DNA from: Streptomyces vietnamensis
Lineage (GTDB): Bacteria > Actinomycetota > Actinomycetes > Streptomycetales > Streptomycetaceae
Length of the DNA stretch: 64,000 nt
Direction of reading: 5' to 3'
NCBI RefSeq assembly: GCF_000830005.1
Contig: NZ_CP010407.1
Span: 7,824,001-7,888,000 of the forward strand
The notes under the pieces were generated by a model. It did not search any database. It saw only the letters and a program-made list of their open reading frames with translations, and had not been told where the DNA came from. Both the position numbers and the translations under genes were made by a program. Positions 60,159-64,000 of this stretch are shown piece by piece (position 1 is the stretch's first letter; each line of letters starts with the position of its first letter).

Positions 60159-61679
60159 TCAGACATCGGTGCCGTAGCGGGCCCGGATGGGGGCCTTGAG
60201 CAGCTTTCCGGCGGCGTTGCGGGGGAGTTCGGGAGCGAGGACGACGCTCCGCGGGATCTTGTAGCGGGCGAGCCGGCCCTCCAGGTGGGCGATCAGCTCC
60301 CCCTCGGTGACGGTCGCCCCGGCGCGGGTGACGACGACCGCCCGCCCCACCTCGCCCCAGCGGGCGTCGGGCACGCCGATGACGGCCGCCTCGGCGACGT
60401 CCGGGTGTCCGAGCAGGGCGTCCTCGACCTCGGCGGGGTAGATGTTCTCGCCGCCCGAGATGATCATGTCCTTGAGGCGGTCGACGAGCCGTACGTAGCC
60501 GTCCTCGTCGACGGTGGCCACGTCGCCCGACCGGAAGCGCCCCCCGTCACGGAAGGCCGCGGCGGTCGCTTCCGGCAGGTTCCAGTAGCCCGGGGTCACG
60601 TTCGGCCCCGCGACGACGACCTCGCCCTTCTCGCCGGGCGCCGCCTCCTCGCCGGACGGCAGCAGCACCCGTACGTCGGTGAAGAAGTGCGGGACGCCCG
60701 CCGAACCGGCCCGGCTGAGCGAGTCCGCCCGGTCCAGGATGAGGGCGCCCGGCGCGGTCTCCGTCATGCCGTACCCCTGGACGAAGGCGAGGTCCCGGTC
60801 GAGATAGGCGGAGGCCGTGCGGCTCGGCACCGGGGCGCCGCCGCAGAGCAGGGTGCGCAGACTGGTCAGGTCCGCGTCCGCCCAGCCGGGGGCCGCCGCC
60901 ATCGCGTCGTACATCGTCGGCACGCCGAACATGCAGGTCACCCGGTGCCGTTCGACCAGCCGCAGGGTGCGGTCCGGGTCGAAGGAGGACTCCAGGAGGA
61001 CCGTGCCGCCCTTCAGCAGGGTCGGCAGACAGCTCATGTTGAGTGCGGCGGTGTGGAAGAGCGGCGCGGAGACCAGGGCCACCTCGTCGCCGGCGAGGTC
61101 GGTGTCGACGAGGACGTTGAGACTGTTCCAGACGATGTTGCCGTGGGTGAGGACGGCGCCCTTGGAGCGGCCCGTGGTGCCCGAGGTGTACATGATGAGG
61201 CAGACGTCCTCGTGCCCCACCTCCTCGTCGACCGGTTCCGCCGGCGCGGCCGCGAGCAGCTCCTCGTACGAGGCCCCGGGACCGCCGTCCACGGCGAGGA
61301 GGGTGACGACGGCGGATCCCGCCGCCAGCTCCTCCATCCGCTCGGCCGGTTGCCCGGCGTGCACCAGGACGCCGCTGCCCGAGTCGGTCAGCTGATGCAG
61401 CAACTCCGGCACGGCGAGCCGGGTGTTGAGCGGGACGAACACCGCCCCGAGCAGCCCGGTCGCGAAGAGCGTCTCCAGGTACGCCGGGTGGTTGGGGCCG
61501 AGATACGCCACCCGGTCGCCGCGCTCGACCCCGGCGCCCCGCAGGGCGTGGGCCAACCGGGTGCAGCGGTCGTGGAGTTCGGCGTAGTCGATCGCCCGGC
61601 CCTCGTGCAGGAGGGCGGTGCGCCGGGGCGACTTGCGGTTGCGGCGGGCGGGCCAGGAGCCGATGCCCTGGTTGCGCAT
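60159..61679 (-). CDS. Acyl-CoA synthetase (AMP-binding)
   Basis: 506 residues. P-loop YTSGTTGRSKGAVLTHGN, GYGMTETAPG (A5), RSGDVATVDEDGYVRLVDR (A7/A8) and the C-terminal catalytic Lys in ELPRNAAGKLLK. A ligase of fatty or aromatic acids (FadD/4CL-like). Substrate choice is not evident. Starts 10 bp after the amidohydrolase. Confidence 0.93.
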   Translation of the reverse strand: MRNQGIGSWPARRNRKSPRRTALLHEGRAIDYAELHDRCTRLAHALRGAGVERGDRVAYLGPNHPAYLETLFATGLLGAVFVPLNTRLAVPELLHQLTDSGSGVLVHAGQPAERMEELAAGSAVVTLLAVDGGPGASYEELLAAAPAEPVDEEVGHEDVCLIMYTSGTTGRSKGAVLTHGNIVWNSLNVLVDTDLAGDEVALVSAPLFHTAALNMSCLPTLLKGGTVLLESSFDPDRTLRLVERHRVTCMFGVPTMYDAMAAAPGWADADLTSLRTLLCGGAPVPSRTASAYLDRDLAFVQGYGMTETAPGALILDRADSLSRAGSAGVPHFFTDVRVLLPSGEEAAPGEKGEVVVAGPNVTPGYWNLPEATAAAFRDGGRFRSGDVATVDEDGYVRLVDRLKDMIISGGENIYPAEVEDALLGHPDVAEAAVIGVPDARWGEVGRAVVVTRAGATVTEGELIAHLEGRLARYKIPRSVVLAPELPRNAAGKLLKAPIRARYGTDV

Positions 61680-61689
61680 GGGGTACCCC

Positions 61690-62586
61690 TCAGCGTCCGG
61701 TGAGACCGAGCAGCGCGGCCGCGTTCTCCTTGAGGATCTTCGGACGGACCTCGTCCTTGATCGGGAGCTCCGCGAAGTCGGCCAGCCAGCGGTCCGGGGC
61801 GAGCAGCGGGAAGTCGGAGCCGAACAGCACCTTGTCCTTCAGGAGGCTGTTGGCGTACCGGACCAGCTGCGGCGGAAAGTACTTCGGCGACCAGCCCGAC
61901 AGGTCGATGTACACCTGCGGCTTGTGGGTGGCCACCGCGAGCGCCTCGTTCTGCCAGGGGAAGGACGGGTGCGCGAGGACGATCCTCATCCCCGGGAAGT
62001 CCGCGGCGACGTCGTCCACGTCCATCGGGTTCGAGTACTTCAGCCGGATGCCCCCGCCGCCGGGCGCGCCCGCGCCGATGCCCGTCTGGCCGGTGTGGAA
62101 GACCGCGATCGCACCGGCCTCCTCGATCGCCTCGTACAGCGGGTAGGCCATCCGGTCGTTGGGGTGGAAGGCCTGGATGTTCGGGTGGAACTTGAAGCCC
62201 TTGACCCCGAACTCCTCGACGAGCCGCCGGACCTGACGGGCCGCCGCCTTCCCCTTGTACGGATCGACGCCGGCGAACGGGATGATCACGTCCGGGTTCT
62301 TCAGCGCCGCCTCGGCGATCTCCTCGTTCGGCACGGGCGGGGTGCCGGTCGCCGACTCCGCGTCCACCGTGAACACCACGCAGGCCATCCGCCGCTCGCG
62401 GTAGTACGTGGCGATCTCCGGCAGCGTCGGGTGGCGGTGCTCCGCCTTGAAGTACGCGCCCGCGGCGGCGTCGAGCTCGGCGGAGAGCGAGGCCCCGCCC
62501 TTCTCCGACACCTCGGCGTGGGTGTGCATGTCGATCGCGACGAGCGCGTCCACGTCCATCGGGGACACCGGGCCGTCGCCGCTCAC
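61690..62586 (-). CDS. Amidohydrolase 2 family (ACMSD-like) enzyme
   Basis: 298 residues from a GTG overlapping the SDR stop by 4 bp. Motifs: IDMHTHAEV (HxH), KGFKFHPN, VFHTGQTG, VLAHPSFPWQNEAL and FGSDFPLLAPDRW. This is the ACMSD/PF04909 group of decarboxylases or hydrolases. Substrate unknown. It sits in the same operon as the ligase, MaoC and SDR. Confidence 0.92.
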   Translation of the reverse strand: MSGDGPVSPMDVDALVAIDMHTHAEVSEKGGASLSAELDAAAGAYFKAEHRHPTLPEIATYYRERRMACVVFTVDAESATGTPPVPNEEIAEAALKNPDVIIPFAGVDPYKGKAAARQVRRLVEEFGVKGFKFHPNIQAFHPNDRMAYPLYEAIEEAGAIAVFHTGQTGIGAGAPGGGGIRLKYSNPMDVDDVAADFPGMRIVLAHPSFPWQNEALAVATHKPQVYIDLSGWSPKYFPPQLVRYANSLLKDKVLFGSDFPLLAPDRWLADFAELPIKDEVRPKILKENAAALLGLTGR

Positions 62587-63494
62587 AGCTGCGGCGCCGG
62601 GATGCCGAAGGTCTCGGGGGTGCGCCCGACGGTCACCGGCCAGGCGGCCGCGATCGCCTCGGCGCTCCAGCCCCCGTCGGCGTACGCCACCGACACCTCC
62701 TGCGGGTGCGACCACAGGGAGAGCTTGTCGCCGCCGATGCCGACGCACTGGCCGGTCACCCCGGCGGAGGCGTCGGAGGCGAGGAAGGTCACCAGGCCCG
62801 CGACGTCCTCGGGCGTGCCGAAGCCCTCGCCCTTGCGCAGGCTGTCGGGGAACGCGACGCCGTCCCGCTCCAGGGCCTCGACGTGCGGGGCGAAGACGGG
62901 GATCGTCTTCGTCATCGCGGTCGCGGCGACCGGGATGACGGCGTTCGCGGTGATGCCGGCCTTCGCCAGCTCCATGCCCCAGGTGCGGACCATGGCGGCG
63001 ATCCCGGCCTTGGCGGCGGCGTAGTTGGTCTGCCCGAAGTTGCCGCGCTGCCCGGCGGGGGAGCCGGCGACGACGATCCTGCCGCCCTCGCCCTGGGCGC
63101 GCATCCGCTCGACGGCGGCGCGGACGCAGGTGAAGGTGCCGCGCAGGTGCACCTCGACGACGGTGTCGAAGTCCTCGTCCGTCATCTTCCACAGCACCCG
63201 GTCCCGCAGGACGCCGGCGTTGGTGACCATGACGTCGAGCCGGCCGTACGCGTCGACGGCGCGGGCGACGAGGGCCTCGGCGGCCTCGGTGGAGCCGACG
63301 GGCACCACCTCGGCGACGGCCTGCCCGCCGTCGGCGGTGATCAGGCGCACGGCCTCGGCGGCGGCCTCGGCATCCACGTCGTTGATCACCACCGAGGCGC
63401 CGGCGGCGGCGAGCGAGCGGGCGTAGGCGAGGCCGAGTCCGCGGCCGCTGCCGGTGACGACGGCGACCTTTCCGGAGAGATCCACATGAGTCAT
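62583..63494 (-). CDS. SDR family oxidoreductase
   Basis: 303 residues. NAD(P) loop VVTGSGRGLGLAYARSLA, VTNAGVLRD, catalytic Ser in VAGSPAG and YAAAK (Tyr, Lys). The C-terminal ~60 residues extend beyond a normal FabG and resemble peroxisomal 3-hydroxyacyl-CoA dehydrogenase domains. Likely dehydrogenase for a 3-hydroxyacyl-CoA. First gene of the operon. Confidence 0.92.
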   Translation of the reverse strand: MTHVDLSGKVAVVTGSGRGLGLAYARSLAAAGASVVINDVDAEAAAEAVRLITADGGQAVAEVVPVGSTEAAEALVARAVDAYGRLDVMVTNAGVLRDRVLWKMTDEDFDTVVEVHLRGTFTCVRAAVERMRAQGEGGRIVVAGSPAGQRGNFGQTNYAAAKAGIAAMVRTWGMELAKAGITANAVIPVAATAMTKTIPVFAPHVEALERDGVAFPDSLRKGEGFGTPEDVAGLVTFLASDASAGVTGQCVGIGGDKLSLWSHPQEVSVAYADGGWSAEAIAAAWPVTVGRTPETFGIPAPQL

Positions 63495-63568
63495 GAACGG
63501 GGGTCCTTTCCCGTGAACGCGGTGCGGGGCGCGGGGAATCGCGACCGATCACACACCGTCGAGCGAAC

Positions 63569-63597
63569 AAGTTAGGCATTCTCGTGTCGGCCGTCAA
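63569..63597 (-). promoter_or_regulatory. Near-consensus promoter of the SDR operon
   Basis: On the minus strand TTGACG (63597-63592) and TAACTT (63574-63569) are 17 bp apart, 75 bp ahead of the SDR start. Confidence 0.75.
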
Positions 63598-63650
63598 TGA
63601 ATTGCCGAATGTTGGGGGTGGGTTCCCCGAACCCGCCCTACGCTGTCCCC

Positions 63651-64000
63651 GTGACGCAGCCCGCCCCGACCGCCGAGACCGGACCCCCCACCGAGCCCGG
63701 CTCTCCGCCCCGCCCCCAGTCCCTGATGCTGACCTTCTTCGGCATCCACGTCCTCGGCACCGGCACCGCCCTGTCCTCGGCGAGCGTGATCGACGCCTTC
63801 GCGCGCGTGGACGTCGGCGAGGACGCCGTCCGCTCCACGCTGACCCGCATGGTCGCCCGCGGACTGCTCGAACGGCACCGGCGCGGCCGCCGGATGTACT
63901 TCTCGCTCACGCCCCGCGCCGCGGAGGTCCTCGCCGACGGCGAGGAGCGGATCCACCGCACCGGCGCCGTCAACCGCGCCTGGGACGGCACATGGACCCT
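63651..64000 (+). CDS. PaaX-family transcriptional regulator, 3' end outside window
   Basis: The first ~116 residues from a GTG are seen. After a Pro-rich leader (to ~24) comes the PaaX winged helix: SLMLTFFGIHVLGTGTALSS, VDVGEDAVRSTLTRMVARGL and RRMYFSLTPRAAEVLADGEE. PaaX repressors respond to aromatic acyl-CoA esters such as phenylacetyl-CoA. It is divergent from the SDR operon and is the likely regulator, which hints at an aromatic or acyl-CoA inducer. Confidence 0.85.
   Translation, partial: MTQPAPTAETGPPTEPGSPPRPQSLMLTFFGIHVLGTGTALSSASVIDAFARVDVGEDAVRSTLTRMVARGLLERHRRGRRMYFSLTPRAAEVLADGEERIHRTGAVNRAWDGTWT

Overview
The window is high-GC (over 70 %) DNA with strong third-position G/C bias, TTG and GTG starts, GGAGG-type ribosome sites and gene families (DUF5997, HTH-less LysR-type protein, PaaX, tandem IclR, AurF-type diiron protein) typical of a Streptomyces or close actinobacterial chromosome. 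No rRNA, tRNA or CRISPR array was seen. Both ends cut genes: a Ser/Thr kinase on the left and a PaaX-type regulator on the right.

Layout. 1-8.4 kb: the kinase C-terminal half faces a four-gene minus-strand operon: WD40 propeller, membrane protein, a large polytopic protein ending in a papain-like toxin domain, and a protein with an Imm35/YrhB-like N-terminus and an SH3-like C-terminus. This looks like a polymorphic toxin-immunity locus. 8.4-12.3 kb: a decayed accessory patch with a frameshifted TetR gene, small orphan genes, a secreted protein and an IS5-type transposase that has lost its end. 12.3-18.7 kb: housekeeping-like genes (secreted propeller-like protein, VOC, Nudix, universal stress protein, DUF5997, LysR-like sensor). 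18.7-27.1 kb: ferredoxin-fused NADP reductase with an AurF-type diiron oxygenase, a subtilisin, a small membrane protein, a seven-blade PLL-like lectin and a LuxR regulator.

27-35 kb: two MFS transporters with their regulators (MarR, double-module Lrp), an M20 amidohydrolase overlapping the second transporter, an SMP-30 lactonase and a VOC protein. 35-42.3 kb: a tightly packed operon: GntR, two-cluster ferredoxin, SsuA/TauA-type binding protein, permease, ATPase, and an AprA-type flavoprotein carrying C-terminal HEAT repeats. The genes overlap or nearly touch, implying uptake of a small oxyanion or organosulfur-like substrate coupled to a flavin/Fe-S redox enzyme. 42.4-45.1 kb: a MerR regulator divergent from a double alpha/beta hydrolase, with a 19-bp-spacer MerR promoter between them.

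45-55.8 kb: a complete five-gene peptide/nickel-type ABC operon with 4-bp overlaps, a divergent LacI regulator with a perfect 18-bp operator, a YtcJ-type amidohydrolase, two TetR regulators and an F420-type LLM oxidoreductase. 55.9-64 kb: aromatic catabolism. A tandem IclR regulator faces a shortened pcaI and pobA (4-hydroxybenzoate hydroxylase). Then a four-gene operon (SDR, ACMSD-type amidohydrolase, acyl-CoA ligase, MaoC hydratase) with a clear -35/-10 promoter diverges from the PaaX-type regulator. Several regulator/target pairs have palindromes in their shared intergenic regions, and these are listed as candidate operators.
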